From Oscillospiraceae bacterium (lineage in GTDB: Bacteria; Bacillota; Clostridia; Oscillospirales; Oscillospiraceae), in the NCBI GenBank assembly GCA_020025575.1, contig JAHHRW010000023.1:1-14936 (forward strand): a DNA stretch of 14,936 nt. Reading direction: 5' to 3'. Shown one piece after another: positions 6,051 through 13,333 of the stretch. The notes beneath the pieces are model-generated. The model ran no database searches. It saw only the letters and a program-made list of their open reading frames with translations, and had not been told where the DNA came from. The position numbers were made by a program, and so were the translations under genes. Position 1 is the first letter of the stretch, and each line of letters begins with the position of its first letter.

Positions 6051-7442
6051 ATGAGCAAAACACAAGACAAGCCCGTGCGCAAGTTTAACATGCTCGACAA
6101 GCTGGGCTACACCCTTGGCGACCTGGGCTGCTGCTGTTCCGAGCAGTTCCGCGCCATGTACCTGACCGTTTTCTACACGCTGATTCTGAAGGTCAATCCG
6201 TTCCATGTCGGTATCCTGATGATGATCACCAAGATCTGGGATGCTGTCAACGATCCCATCATCGGTGCTCTGGTGGACTCTCACAGAGCTACTAAGAGCG
6301 GCAAGTTCATCCCCTGGATTCGCGCATTCTCCTTCCCCATGGCAATCCTGGCTGTGCTGGGCTTCGTAAATGTCAGCAACTGGGCCTATGGTCTGCGTCT
6401 TGCTTACATGTTCATCACCTATGTTCTGTATGAGGCTGTCTTCACCTGCGTTCAGGTTCCCTTCGGTACCCTGTCCAGTGTTATGACCGACGATGCCAGC
6501 CATCGTACCGCTCTGTCCCGTTACCGTTCCATGGGCGGCACCATCTTCATGACCGCTATCGTATTCGTTGGCCCCATGTTCCTGTACGTGGACAACCAGC
6601 CTGTTGCTGGCCGTTTCCTGATGCTGGCAGCAATCTTCGCTCTGATTGGCCTGCTGTGCATGCAGATCACCTGCGTATGGTGCAAGGAGCGTGTTGCTGT
6701 TCCTGAGCGTCCTAAGGGTGAGAAGATCCACTATGGCAAGGTCATCAAGGAAATTTCCAAGAACCGCGCTCTGCTGGGCGTTATGCTGTTCAGCCTGATC
6801 GGTATGATCGGCGCATCCGTTGTCAACGGCCTGAACACCTACCTGTTCAGAGATTATTTCGGCAATGTTAAGATCCAGGCTGTTTCCGGCCCCCTGAATG
6901 TTGTCTATGCAATCATCGTTTTCGCAATCACTCAGCCCCTTGCTAACAAGCTGGGCAAGAAGGAATGGTGCTGCATCGGTGCTGGTTTCTCCACTCTGGT
7001 GTTTGCAGTCCTGTTCTTCGTTCCTCTGAAGAACCCCATGACCTTCATCATCATCAACGGCATCTGCTTCATCGGTGCTTCCGGCATGCAGGTTCTGGTT
7101 TGGGCAATGGTCAACGATGCCATTGACTACCACGAGCTGCAGACTGGCGAGCGCAATGAAGGTATCGTTTACGCTGCTTACTCCTTCTTCCGCAAGCTCG
7201 CTAACGCTGCATCCGCTGCTATGTCCAGCTTCGCTCTGGGTATCGTCGGCTACAACGTGCACGCAGCTGTCCAGACCCCTGAAGTCGTCGCTTCCATCTG
7301 GAAGGGCTACACTGGTCTGTATGTTCTGGGTTATGGTCTGGCAGTCGTCGTTCTGGCTCTGCTGTACCCGCTAAGCAAAAAGAAAACCGCTGAAATGCTG
7401 GATGAGCTGAAGGCTCGCCGCGCAGCTAAAACTGAGGAGTAA
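6051..7442 (+). CDS. GPH-family (MelB/UidB-like) sugar symporter
   Basis: A 463-residue inner-membrane transporter of the glycoside-pentoside-hexuronide family within the major facilitator superfamily, which couples uptake to sodium or protons. Family features are clear: YTLGDLG near the N-terminus (20-26), the loop motif KIWDAVNDPIIGALVDSHRA (61-80) followed by KSGKFIPWI, and VWAMVNDAIDYHELQTGERNEG in the second half, which matches the conserved D-x-x-D-Y-x-E-x-x-x-G-x-R-x-E-G pattern. About twelve hydrophobic segments are visible. The start is ATG 6051 after AGGAGG with seven bases spacing; GTG 6012 in the same frame lacks a ribosome binding site. It is co-transcribed with the downstream hydrolase. 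A glucuronate or glucuronide substrate is inferred from the locus. Confidence 0.93.
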   Translation: MSKTQDKPVRKFNMLDKLGYTLGDLGCCCSEQFRAMYLTVFYTLILKVNPFHVGILMMITKIWDAVNDPIIGALVDSHRATKSGKFIPWIRAFSFPMAILAVLGFVNVSNWAYGLRLAYMFITYVLYEAVFTCVQVPFGTLSSVMTDDASHRTALSRYRSMGGTIFMTAIVFVGPMFLYVDNQPVAGRFLMLAAIFALIGLLCMQITCVWCKERVAVPERPKGEKIHYGKVIKEISKNRALLGVMLFSLIGMIGASVVNGLNTYLFRDYFGNVKIQAVSGPLNVVYAIIVFAITQPLANKLGKKEWCCIGAGFSTLVFAVLFFVPLKNPMTFIIINGICFIGASGMQVLVWAMVNDAIDYHELQTGERNEGIVYAAYSFFRKLANAASAAMSSFALGIVGYNVHAAVQTPEVVASIWKGYTGLYVLGYGLAVVVLALLYPLSKKKTAEMLDELKARRAAKTEE

Positions 7443-7450
7443 TCTTAATA

Positions 7451-8206
7451 ATGAACACATTGCAAGTTTCTTTTGAAAATCGGCATGGCCACACTCTGCG
7501 TGGCTTTGCAACTGTCCCTGATGGAGTGGAGAAGGCACCCTGCGTGCTGCTGCTCCATGGATTTACCGGTAATGCTTACGGCCACAAGGGCCTGAACACC
7601 AGCATTGCACGTGGCTTGGCAGCTCAGGGAATCGCCTGCGTTCGCTTTGATTTTTACGGCAACGGCGAAAGCGACGGCGAGTTTGAAGACTTCACCTTCA
7701 CAGGCCTCTACGAAGATACCGAGGATATGTTTGCATGGATGAGCAAGCAGAGCTTTGTAGATCCTGAGAACCTGTATCTGTCTGGTCAGAGCATGGGCGG
7801 CTATGTTGCTGCTTCCTGCGCTCCCAGAGTAAATCCCAAGGGCCTGCTGCTGCTGTGTCCTGGTGCTGGTATGTGGTTTGGCTGCTCCCAGCGTGCAGAT
7901 GCAGTTGTCGATATGGGTCAGGACTGGGTCGATATGGAAGGCCTCAAGTACAAGATGGCTTTCAACTATGATATGGCCAACCACCCCGTTCCTTTTGAAG
8001 AGGCAAAGGGTTATGAGGGTCCTGCATTCATCGTCCGTGCCAGCGACGATCAGCTGGTTGATGAGCGCACTGTGCAGACCTATGCAGCCTGCTACAACGA
8101 AGCAGAGATCATGACCACCGACGGCGGCGGACATAACTTTGCTTCTGTGCCCGTTCGTCAGGCACTGACCGAGGCTATGGTTGCTTTCATTAAGAAACAT
8201 TCCTAA
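7451..8206 (+). CDS. Alpha/beta hydrolase, cinnamoyl/feruloyl-esterase-like
   Basis: A 251-residue serine hydrolase with no signal peptide, so it should act in the cytoplasm on something already imported. The alpha/beta-hydrolase fold is plain: LLLHGFTGN (33-41, oxyanion-hole region), RFDFYGNGESDGEF (65-78), nucleophile elbow GQSMG with Ser114, acid Asp200 in SDDQLV, and His228 in GGGHNF. Spacing and sequence style resemble small cinnamoyl/feruloyl esterases of gut Firmicutes. The exact ester is not shown. The gene starts eight bases after the symporter stop, and its ribosome binding site (GAGGAG) lies inside the last codons of that gene, so the two are coupled. The pairing suggests a uronic acid ester or esterified oligosaccharide enters through the symporter and is de-esterified here. 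A peptidase or lipase-like role cannot be excluded. Confidence 0.9.
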   Translation: MNTLQVSFENRHGHTLRGFATVPDGVEKAPCVLLLHGFTGNAYGHKGLNTSIARGLAAQGIACVRFDFYGNGESDGEFEDFTFTGLYEDTEDMFAWMSKQSFVDPENLYLSGQSMGGYVAASCAPRVNPKGLLLLCPGAGMWFGCSQRADAVVDMGQDWVDMEGLKYKMAFNYDMANHPVPFEEAKGYEGPAFIVRASDDQLVDERTVQTYAACYNEAEIMTTDGGGHNFASVPVRQALTEAMVAFIKKHS

Positions 8207-8212
8207 CATAAT

Positions 8213-8250
8213 ACGGCCACCGTCTGATGACGGTGGCCGTTCGCTTTTGT
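8213..8250 (+). terminator. Intrinsic terminator after the hydrolase gene
   Basis: ACGGCCACCGTC and GACGGTGGCCGT (8213-8224 and 8229-8240) form a perfect 12-base-pair stem with a TGAT loop, followed by TCGCTTTTGTT. It lies between convergent genes. The leftward side has no T-run, so it serves the rightward operon. Confidence 0.85.
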
Positions 8251-8264
8251 TCTGATCAATGACG

Positions 8265-9125
8265 TCAGGAATTGACCTCTGCAAAGTAAGCTTTTGGGCT
8301 GATGCCGTATTCGGATTTGAAGGCGCGGTAAAAGTTTGCGTAATCGCCAAAACCGCAGGTCTGGTAAACGGCGCCGGGGGCATTTCCTGCTTCCATCAGT
8401 TCCTTTGCCTGCATCAGTCTGCGGAAAATCACATACCGATAGATGCTGATACCGACTCGTTTGCTGAATTCGTGGGAAAGATAGTATTTGCTCACATAAA
8501 ATTCTGCCGCAAGATTCTCAAGTGTGATATTTTCCTGAAAATGGCTGCCGATATAGGTAAGCACCTGACTGACAAGGTCGGGCTCCTCCTGCCGTGGCTG
8601 CTGGGTCGTGATATTGCGAACCAGACGATTTACTTCCACCATAAATTGCAGCAGCAAACCCTGAGCATAGAGATCGCCACCGGGTTTTCCACCGTAAAAT
8701 TCAATGGTCAGTTTTTCCAACAGATCCTGCAGTGCTGCGCGGCGGATTTTATCCGGGCGGAGTAGGTTTGTGTGCATTGGGGAATCATGATCAAAGCAGC
8801 CGGTGAGATCTGAAAAATCTCCACCCAGTCCGGCAAGATAGTTTCGATCGATCCACAGTACGATTCGCTCGTACATTGCATTGGGACGAATCTGCGCCTG
8901 ATGAAGTTCCTGCGGGCTGATGAGCAGCAGATCTCCGGGTTCCAGGTGGTGGGTTTTACCCTCTACCAGAAAATCCACATTGCCTTCTAAGAGAAAATAA
9001 ATTTCAAAAAAATCATGGTGATGAATGCTGATGTTTTCCCCTTTTCTGTCCCGATAGTGGAATACTTCAAACTGTTTATTCATCATGCTTTGGCGATAAT
9101 CGAAGCTTTGGGCCTTGGTTGCCAT
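8265..9125 (-). CDS. AraC-family transcriptional regulator 3 (uronate operon side)
   Basis: A 286-residue AraC-family regulator. The N-terminal cupin sensor has ISIHHHDFFEIYFLLEGNV (32-50) and LEPGDLLLISPQELHQ (61-76), a layout common in sugar-sensing AraC proteins. The DNA-binding domain is at about 185-283: ITLENLAAEFYVSKYYLSHE (200-219), then VYQTCGFGDYANFYRAFKSE (253-272) and ISPKAYF. The start is ATG 9125, eight bases after AGGAGG; the frame extends to a GTG at 9134, but that codon sits right against the ribosome binding site. The gene diverges from uxaC over a 122-base gap, so it is the likely regulator of the catabolic operon. Its second helix-turn-helix region closely resembles that of regulator 2. 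Confidence 0.92.
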   Translation of the reverse strand: MATKAQSFDYRQSMMNKQFEVFHYRDRKGENISIHHHDFFEIYFLLEGNVDFLVEGKTHHLEPGDLLLISPQELHQAQIRPNAMYERIVLWIDRNYLAGLGGDFSDLTGCFDHDSPMHTNLLRPDKIRRAALQDLLEKLTIEFYGGKPGGDLYAQGLLLQFMVEVNRLVRNITTQQPRQEEPDLVSQVLTYIGSHFQENITLENLAAEFYVSKYYLSHEFSKRVGISIYRYVIFRRLMQAKELMEAGNAPGAVYQTCGFGDYANFYRAFKSEYGISPKAYFAEVNS

Positions 9126-9146
9126 GTCAGCCACCTCCTGTATGCT

Positions 9147-9175
9147 AGATTACAGCAAGAAACGCAATGTGTCAA
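9147..9175 (-). promoter_or_regulatory. Candidate promoter of AraC regulator 3
   Basis: On the leftward strand TTGACA (9175-9170) is a perfect -35 box. With a 17-base spacer the -10 would be TAATCT (9152-9147), a weak match. The leader would then be very short, with the ribosome binding site almost at the transcript end, so the -10 call is uncertain. Confidence 0.35.
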
Positions 9176-9187
9176 ACAATATTTGTT
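9175..9187. promoter_or_regulatory. Inverted repeat between the divergent promoters
   Basis: AACAA-TAT-TTGTT is a short palindrome that overlaps the edge of the -35 box of regulator 3 and lies just upstream of the uxaC core promoter (about -49 to -37). It is a candidate operator by position only; AraC proteins more often use direct repeats. Confidence 0.25.
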
Positions 9188-9208
9188 ATTTTGATTGCGA
9201 ATTTTTTG

Positions 9209-9217
9209 TGATATACT
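9209..9217 (+). promoter_or_regulatory. Extended -10 promoter of the uronate operon
   Basis: TGATATACT is a TGn-extended -10 box 31 bases before the uxaC start codon. The best -35 candidate is TTGATT (9191-9196), only 15 bases upstream, so recognition may depend on the extended -10 and an activator. Transcription would start near 9224 and leave a leader of about 24 bases. Confidence 0.5.
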
Positions 9218-9247
9218 GAATGTATCAAAAGAAAAGGAGCGCATGAC

Positions 9248-10645
9248 ATGAAACCTTTTTTAAGTAAGGATTTTTTGCTCAGTAATCCCACCGCTGTAAC
9301 GCTCTACCATGAGCATGCAGCACACATGCCCATTTATGATTACCACTGCCACATTGATCCCAAGGATATCTACGAAGATCGCCGTTTCGAGAATATCACC
9401 CAGGTCTGGCTGGGAGGAGACCACTACAAGTGGCGCATCATGCGCTCCAATGGCGTGCCGGAGGAATATATTACCGGCGCGGCATCTGATCGGGATAAAT
9501 TCCAGAAATTTGCAGAAGCTCTTCCCAGAGCCATCGGCAATCCTATGTACCACTGGTGCCATCTGGAGCTGAAGAATTACTTCGGCTACGAGGGTGCCCT
9601 GAATGGCGAGACCGCACAAAAGGTGTGGGATCTGGCACTGGAGAAACTGGCTGATCCCAGTTTCAGCGCAAGGGGCCTGATTGCCAAGAGCAATGTTGCA
9701 ATGGTCGGCACCACGGACGATCCTTGCAGCAATCTGGAGTATCACAAGCTGATTGCTGAATCCGGATTCGCAACCAAGGTTTGCCCCAGTTTCCGTCCTG
9801 ACCCTGCACTGAACCTTCATAAGGTCGGCTTTGCATCCTATGTAAAGAAACTGGCAGAAGCTGCCAAGATGGAAATTCGTTGCGCATCCGATGTTGCAAA
9901 GGCACTGACAGAGCGCATCGAGTTCTTCGATTCCATGGGCTGCCGCGCTGCGGACCACGGCCTTGACTATGTGATCTACCAGCAGGCTACTGCTGAGGAG
10001 ATTGAGGCAGCTTTCCAGAAGGCTCTGGCAGGAGAGCAGCTGACCAAGTTTGAGATCGAGGCATATCAGACTTATCTGCTGGTGCACTGCGCCAAGGAAT
10101 ATGCCCGTCTGGGTTGGGTCATGCAGATTCACTTCAGCTGCATGAGAAATCCCAATTCCAAGGCTTTTGCCACCCTGGGTGCAGACAGCGGCTTTGACTG
10201 CATGGCTGTCACCGATAGCTGCGCAGCACTGTACGCCCTGATGGACGCACTTGAAAAGGATAACAGCCTGCCTAAGACGGTGCTGTACAGCCTGAACCCT
10301 GCCGACGATCAGTGGCTGGATACGCTGCTGGGCGCTTTCCAGAGCAGCGAGATTCCCGGTAAGATTCAGCACGGTTCTGCCTGGTGGTTCAATGACAACA
10401 AGACCGGAATGCAGGATCAGCTGACCAGCCTTGCCAATCTGGGCATTCTGGGCAACTTTATCGGCATGCTCACCGATTCCCGGAGCCTGCTGAGCTATGC
10501 CCGCCACGAGTATTTCCGCCGAATCCTGTGCAATCTGATTGGTACTTGGGTCGAAAACGGCGAGTATCCTGCGGATATGGAGTTCCTTGGCTCTTTGGTA
10601 GAGGATATTTGCGCCAACAACGCAAAGCGCTACTTTAATCTGTAA
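9248..10645 (+). CDS. uxaC: Uronate (glucuronate) isomerase
   Basis: A 465-residue cytoplasmic isomerase converting D-glucuronate to D-fructuronate (and, in the family, D-galacturonate to D-tagaturonate), EC 5.3.1.12. It belongs to the amidohydrolase-like uronate isomerase family. The metal-binding motif HCH appears in IYDYHCHIDP (His33, His35). Other family segments are TQVWLGGDHYKWRIMRSNGV (51-70), VGTTDDP, SFRPD, and QIHFSCMRN near residue 292. The C-terminal half has LSYARHEYFRRILCNLIG, also typical. Length is normal for the family. The start at 9248 follows AAAAGGAG with eight bases spacing; an ATG at 9243 is in another frame and stops at once. It is the first gene of the five-gene operon and is divergent from AraC regulator 3. 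Confidence 0.97.
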   Translation: MKPFLSKDFLLSNPTAVTLYHEHAAHMPIYDYHCHIDPKDIYEDRRFENITQVWLGGDHYKWRIMRSNGVPEEYITGAASDRDKFQKFAEALPRAIGNPMYHWCHLELKNYFGYEGALNGETAQKVWDLALEKLADPSFSARGLIAKSNVAMVGTTDDPCSNLEYHKLIAESGFATKVCPSFRPDPALNLHKVGFASYVKKLAEAAKMEIRCASDVAKALTERIEFFDSMGCRAADHGLDYVIYQQATAEEIEAAFQKALAGEQLTKFEIEAYQTYLLVHCAKEYARLGWVMQIHFSCMRNPNSKAFATLGADSGFDCMAVTDSCAALYALMDALEKDNSLPKTVLYSLNPADDQWLDTLLGAFQSSEIPGKIQHGSAWWFNDNKTGMQDQLTSLANLGILGNFIGMLTDSRSLLSYARHEYFRRILCNLIGTWVENGEYPADMEFLGSLVEDICANNAKRYFNL

Positions 10646-10680
10646 TTCAAAGAACGAAAAAATATATAGGAGGATCATTT

Positions 10681-11772
10681 ATGCCAATGCAAATGGGTTT
10701 CCGTTGGTACGGCGAAGGCAACGACAACATCAAGCTGTCCGACATCAAGCAGATTCCCGGCGTTACCAGCATTGTCTGGGCACTGCACCACAAGATGCCC
10801 GGCGAAATCTGGGAAGTAGAAGAAATCGCTGAGGTTAAAAAACAGCTGGACGAGTATGGTTTCAACATGGATGTTGTTGAGTCTGTCAATGTCCACGACG
10901 ACATCAAAATCGGTCTGCCTACCCGCGATATGTATATCGAAAACTACAAGCAGACCATCCGCAATCTGTCCAAGTTCGGTGTGAAGGTTATCTGCTATAA
11001 CTTCATGCCCATCTTCGACTGGACCCGTTCGGACCTGTTCCACCCCGTGGGTGACGGTTCTACCGCACTGTTCTATGAAAAGAACATGATTCAGGATGAC
11101 TACAACTCCATGGCAAAGTATATCCTGGACTTCACCGAGAAGTACAATATGACCTTCCCCGGCTGGGAGCCTGAGCGTATGGCCAAGCTGGACGAGCTGT
11201 TCAAGGCATATGCAGATGTTGACCACGAAAAGCTGTGGGGCAACCTGAAGTACTTCCTGGAAGCAATTATGCCTACCTGCCGGGAGTGCGACATCAAAAT
11301 GGCCATCCACATGGACGATCCCCCCTGGGATATCTTCGGCCTGCCTCGTCTGCTGACCAATGCAGAGAACATTGACCGTTTCCTGAAGATGGTTGACGAT
11401 GAGTATAACTGCCTGACCCTGTGCTCCGGCTCCCTCAACGCAGACCCCAACAACAATGTTGCAGACATTGTCCGTAAGCACTGCGATCGCATCGCATTTG
11501 CTCACATCCGCAATGTCAAGCATTTTGAAAATGGGGACTTCTCCGAGGCAAGCCACCGCGACTGCGACGGCGACACCGGCATTCTGGAGATCCTGAAGGC
11601 ATACCACGACTGCGGTTACGAAGGCTATATCCGTCCTGACCACGGCCGCCACCTGTGGGGCGAAGGCCCTGGCACCGTCCGTCCTGGCTACGGCCTGTAT
11701 GACAGAGCACTGGGCATCATGTATATGCTGGGTGTTTGGGATATGCTGGACAGACTGGAAGGCAAAAACTAA
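10681..11772 (+). CDS. uxuA: Mannonate dehydratase
   Basis: A 363-residue enzyme that dehydrates D-mannonate to 2-keto-3-deoxy-D-gluconate (EC 4.2.1.8), a TIM-barrel related to xylose isomerases. The N-terminus FRWYGEGNDNIKLSDIKQIP and the ALHHKMPGEIWEVEEI stretch (34-49) are hallmarks of UxuA. The family's metal ligands appear to be present: His210 in MAIHMDDPP, Cys248 in TLCSGS, His275 in FAHIRNV and Asp320 in RPDHGRH. YNFMPIFDWTRSDL (106-119) is also conserved. The start follows AGGAGG with seven bases spacing, 35 bases after uxaC, with no terminator between. It performs the third step of the pathway. Confidence 0.97.
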   Translation: MPMQMGFRWYGEGNDNIKLSDIKQIPGVTSIVWALHHKMPGEIWEVEEIAEVKKQLDEYGFNMDVVESVNVHDDIKIGLPTRDMYIENYKQTIRNLSKFGVKVICYNFMPIFDWTRSDLFHPVGDGSTALFYEKNMIQDDYNSMAKYILDFTEKYNMTFPGWEPERMAKLDELFKAYADVDHEKLWGNLKYFLEAIMPTCRECDIKMAIHMDDPPWDIFGLPRLLTNAENIDRFLKMVDDEYNCLTLCSGSLNADPNNNVADIVRKHCDRIAFAHIRNVKHFENGDFSEASHRDCDGDTGILEILKAYHDCGYEGYIRPDHGRHLWGEGPGTVRPGYGLYDRALGIMYMLGVWDMLDRLEGKN

Positions 11773-11784
11773 TATTGAATCATC

Positions 11785-11807
11785 AAAATATTGTATATAA
11801 AATATTT
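11785..11807 (+). other. AT-only hairpin ahead of the reductase ribosome binding site
   Basis: AAATATT (11786-11792) and AATATTT (11801-11807) can form a seven-pair A-U stem that ends one base before GGAGGT. It is thermodynamically weak and may simply keep the site accessible or mark an mRNA processing site. No internal promoter of good quality was found in this 49-base gap. Confidence 0.25.
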
Positions 11808-11821
11808 GGAGGTAATGAATC

Positions 11822-12667
11822 ATGATGAATCTTCCCTTGAACATTGATTACACTGGTAAGGTTGTTGTTGTTACTGGTGCTGGCGGACTGATCTGCGGCG
11901 CTATGGCTCGTGCATTTGCTCAGAGCGGCGCTAAGGTTGCAGCTCTGGACCTGAACGAGGAGGCTGTTAAGAAGCTGGCTGACGAGCTGAAGGCTGAAGG
12001 CTTTATCTGCGAGGGCTACAAGGCTAACGTTCTGGAAGCTGAGGCTCTGGAAGAAGTCCATCAGGCTGTCCTGAAGGATCTGGGTCCCTGCGATATCCTG
12101 GTGAACGGTGCAGGCGGCAACAATCCCCGTGCTACCACCGATAACGAGTACCATCACGAGGCTAAGGAAGGCGGCAAGTCCTTCTTTGATCTGGACGCTT
12201 CCGGCGTTGACTTTGTCTTCAAGCTGAACTTCCAGGGTACCCTGCTGCCCACTCAGACCTTTGCTAAGGACATGGCTGAAAAGAAGCATGGCTGCATCCT
12301 GAACATTTCTTCCATGAATGCTTACACCCCTCTGACCAAGATTCCTGCATACTCCGCTGCTAAGGCTGCTATTTCCAACTTCACTCAGTGGCTGGCTACC
12401 CACTTTGCTGGTACCAACATCCGCTGCAACGCAATTGCTCCCGGCTTCCTGGTTTCCGCTCAGAATGAGAAGCTGCTGTTCAACGAGGATGGCACTCCCA
12501 CCGCTCGTTCCGCTAAGATTCTGAACAACACCCCCACCGGTCGTTTTGTTGAGTCCAGTGAGCTGCTGGGTGGTACCCTGTTCCTGTGCGACGACAAGGC
12601 TGCTTCCGCTATCACCGGTGTGGTTCTGCCCATCGACTGCGGCTTTGCTGCTTACTCCGGCGTGTAA
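11822..12667 (+). CDS. uxuB: SDR-family fructuronate reductase (D-mannonate oxidoreductase)
   Basis: A 281-residue short-chain dehydrogenase predicted to reduce D-fructuronate to D-mannonate with NADH (EC 1.1.1.57). The nucleotide-binding turn reads VVVTGAGGLICGAMARA (15-31), differing from the usual TGxxxGxG by replacing the last glycines with Leu and Cys. I recall a similar TGxGGxLC pattern in Firmicute UxuB/YjmF-type enzymes. Asp43 after the second strand (AALDLNE) suggests NAD(H) preference. The catalytic set is visible: Ser163/Ser164 (NISSMNA), Tyr177 and Lys181 (PAYSAAKAAI). The family differs from the long-chain UxuB of E. coli, so the symbol is by function. It sits between mannonate dehydratase and the aldolase. 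The start is at 11822, eight bases after GGAGGT; ATG 11825 is an alternative. Confidence 0.88.
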   Translation: MMNLPLNIDYTGKVVVVTGAGGLICGAMARAFAQSGAKVAALDLNEEAVKKLADELKAEGFICEGYKANVLEAEALEEVHQAVLKDLGPCDILVNGAGGNNPRATTDNEYHHEAKEGGKSFFDLDASGVDFVFKLNFQGTLLPTQTFAKDMAEKKHGCILNISSMNAYTPLTKIPAYSAAKAAISNFTQWLATHFAGTNIRCNAIAPGFLVSAQNEKLLFNEDGTPTARSAKILNNTPTGRFVESSELLGGTLFLCDDKAASAITGVVLPIDCGFAAYSGV

Positions 12668-12679
12668 GGGGGAGCAAAC

Positions 12680-13306
12680 ATGGATGTCCTGAATAGACTG
12701 GCAAATGCCGGTGTTGTCCCCGTTGTTGTTCTGGAAAATGCCAAGGACGCAGTGCCCACTGCAAATGCAATGGTCGCTGGCGGCATTGATGTTATGGAAA
12801 TCACTTTCCGTACCGCTGCTGCTGCAGACTCCATCAAGGCTGTTTCCGAAAATTGCCCCGATATGCTGGTTGGTGCTGGCACCATCCTGAATCTGGAGCA
12901 GTGCAAGCTGGCAGTCTCCATGGGTGCCAAGTTCATTGTCTCCCCCGGCTTCGATGCAGAAGTTGTGGGCTGGTGCATTGAAAACGGCATTGCTGTCACC
13001 CCCGGCTGTGTCACTCCCACCGAGATTACCGCAGCTGTCAACATGGGTCTGAAGGTTGTTAAGTTCTTCCCCGCAAATGTTTACGGCGGTCTGAATGCGA
13101 TGAAGAACCTGTCCGCACCCTTTGTGGGCGTCAAGTTCATGCCCACCGGCGGTGTAAATGCAGCCAACGTGAGAGAGTACATTGACGCTCCCTTCATCCA
13201 CGCAGTTGGCGGCAGCTGGGTTTGCCCCAAGGCTGACATTGCTGCTGGCAATTTTGAAAAGATTACTGCCCTGTGCGCCGAAGCCCGTCAGGCTGCTTTC
13301 GGTTAA
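12680..13306 (+). CDS. eda: KDPG aldolase (2-keto-3-deoxy-6-phosphogluconate aldolase)
   Basis: A 208-residue class I aldolase that splits KDPG into pyruvate and glyceraldehyde-3-phosphate (EC 4.1.2.14); the family also cleaves 4-hydroxy-2-oxoglutarate. The protein is one TIM barrel. Glu40 and Arg44 in MEITFRT and the Schiff-base Lys128 in VVKFFPA match the known catalytic residues, offset by five from E. coli Eda. GAGTI (66-70), SPGF, TPGC and PTGGV are also conserved; the last binds the phosphate. The start follows GGGGGAG by five bases, 12 bases after the reductase stop, so the pair is tightly coupled. It performs the last step of the pathway and feeds central metabolism. Confidence 0.96.
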   Translation: MDVLNRLANAGVVPVVVLENAKDAVPTANAMVAGGIDVMEITFRTAAAADSIKAVSENCPDMLVGAGTILNLEQCKLAVSMGAKFIVSPGFDAEVVGWCIENGIAVTPGCVTPTEITAAVNMGLKVVKFFPANVYGGLNAMKNLSAPFVGVKFMPTGGVNAANVREYIDAPFIHAVGGSWVCPKADIAAGNFEKITALCAEARQAAFG

Positions 13307-13333
13307 TGTGATAGAGAAAGAGGATTTTTCAAT

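Noticed and set aside
3695..9167. Ten-base word AGAAACGCAA shared by the ABC promoter (leftward 3704-3695) and the regulator 3/uxaC gap (9158-9167), considered as a catabolite-repression (cre) site.
   Set aside because: Neither copy fits the cre consensus at the key TG and flanking positions, the two lie at different places relative to the promoters, and one such shared word is within chance.
9260..10678. A 472-codon minus-strand open frame opposite uxaC; also 10675-11844 opposite uxuA and 6036-7262 opposite the symporter.
   Set aside because: Same cause: each is codon-aligned with a strongly biased sense gene. None has a good ribosome binding site or a recognisable domain.
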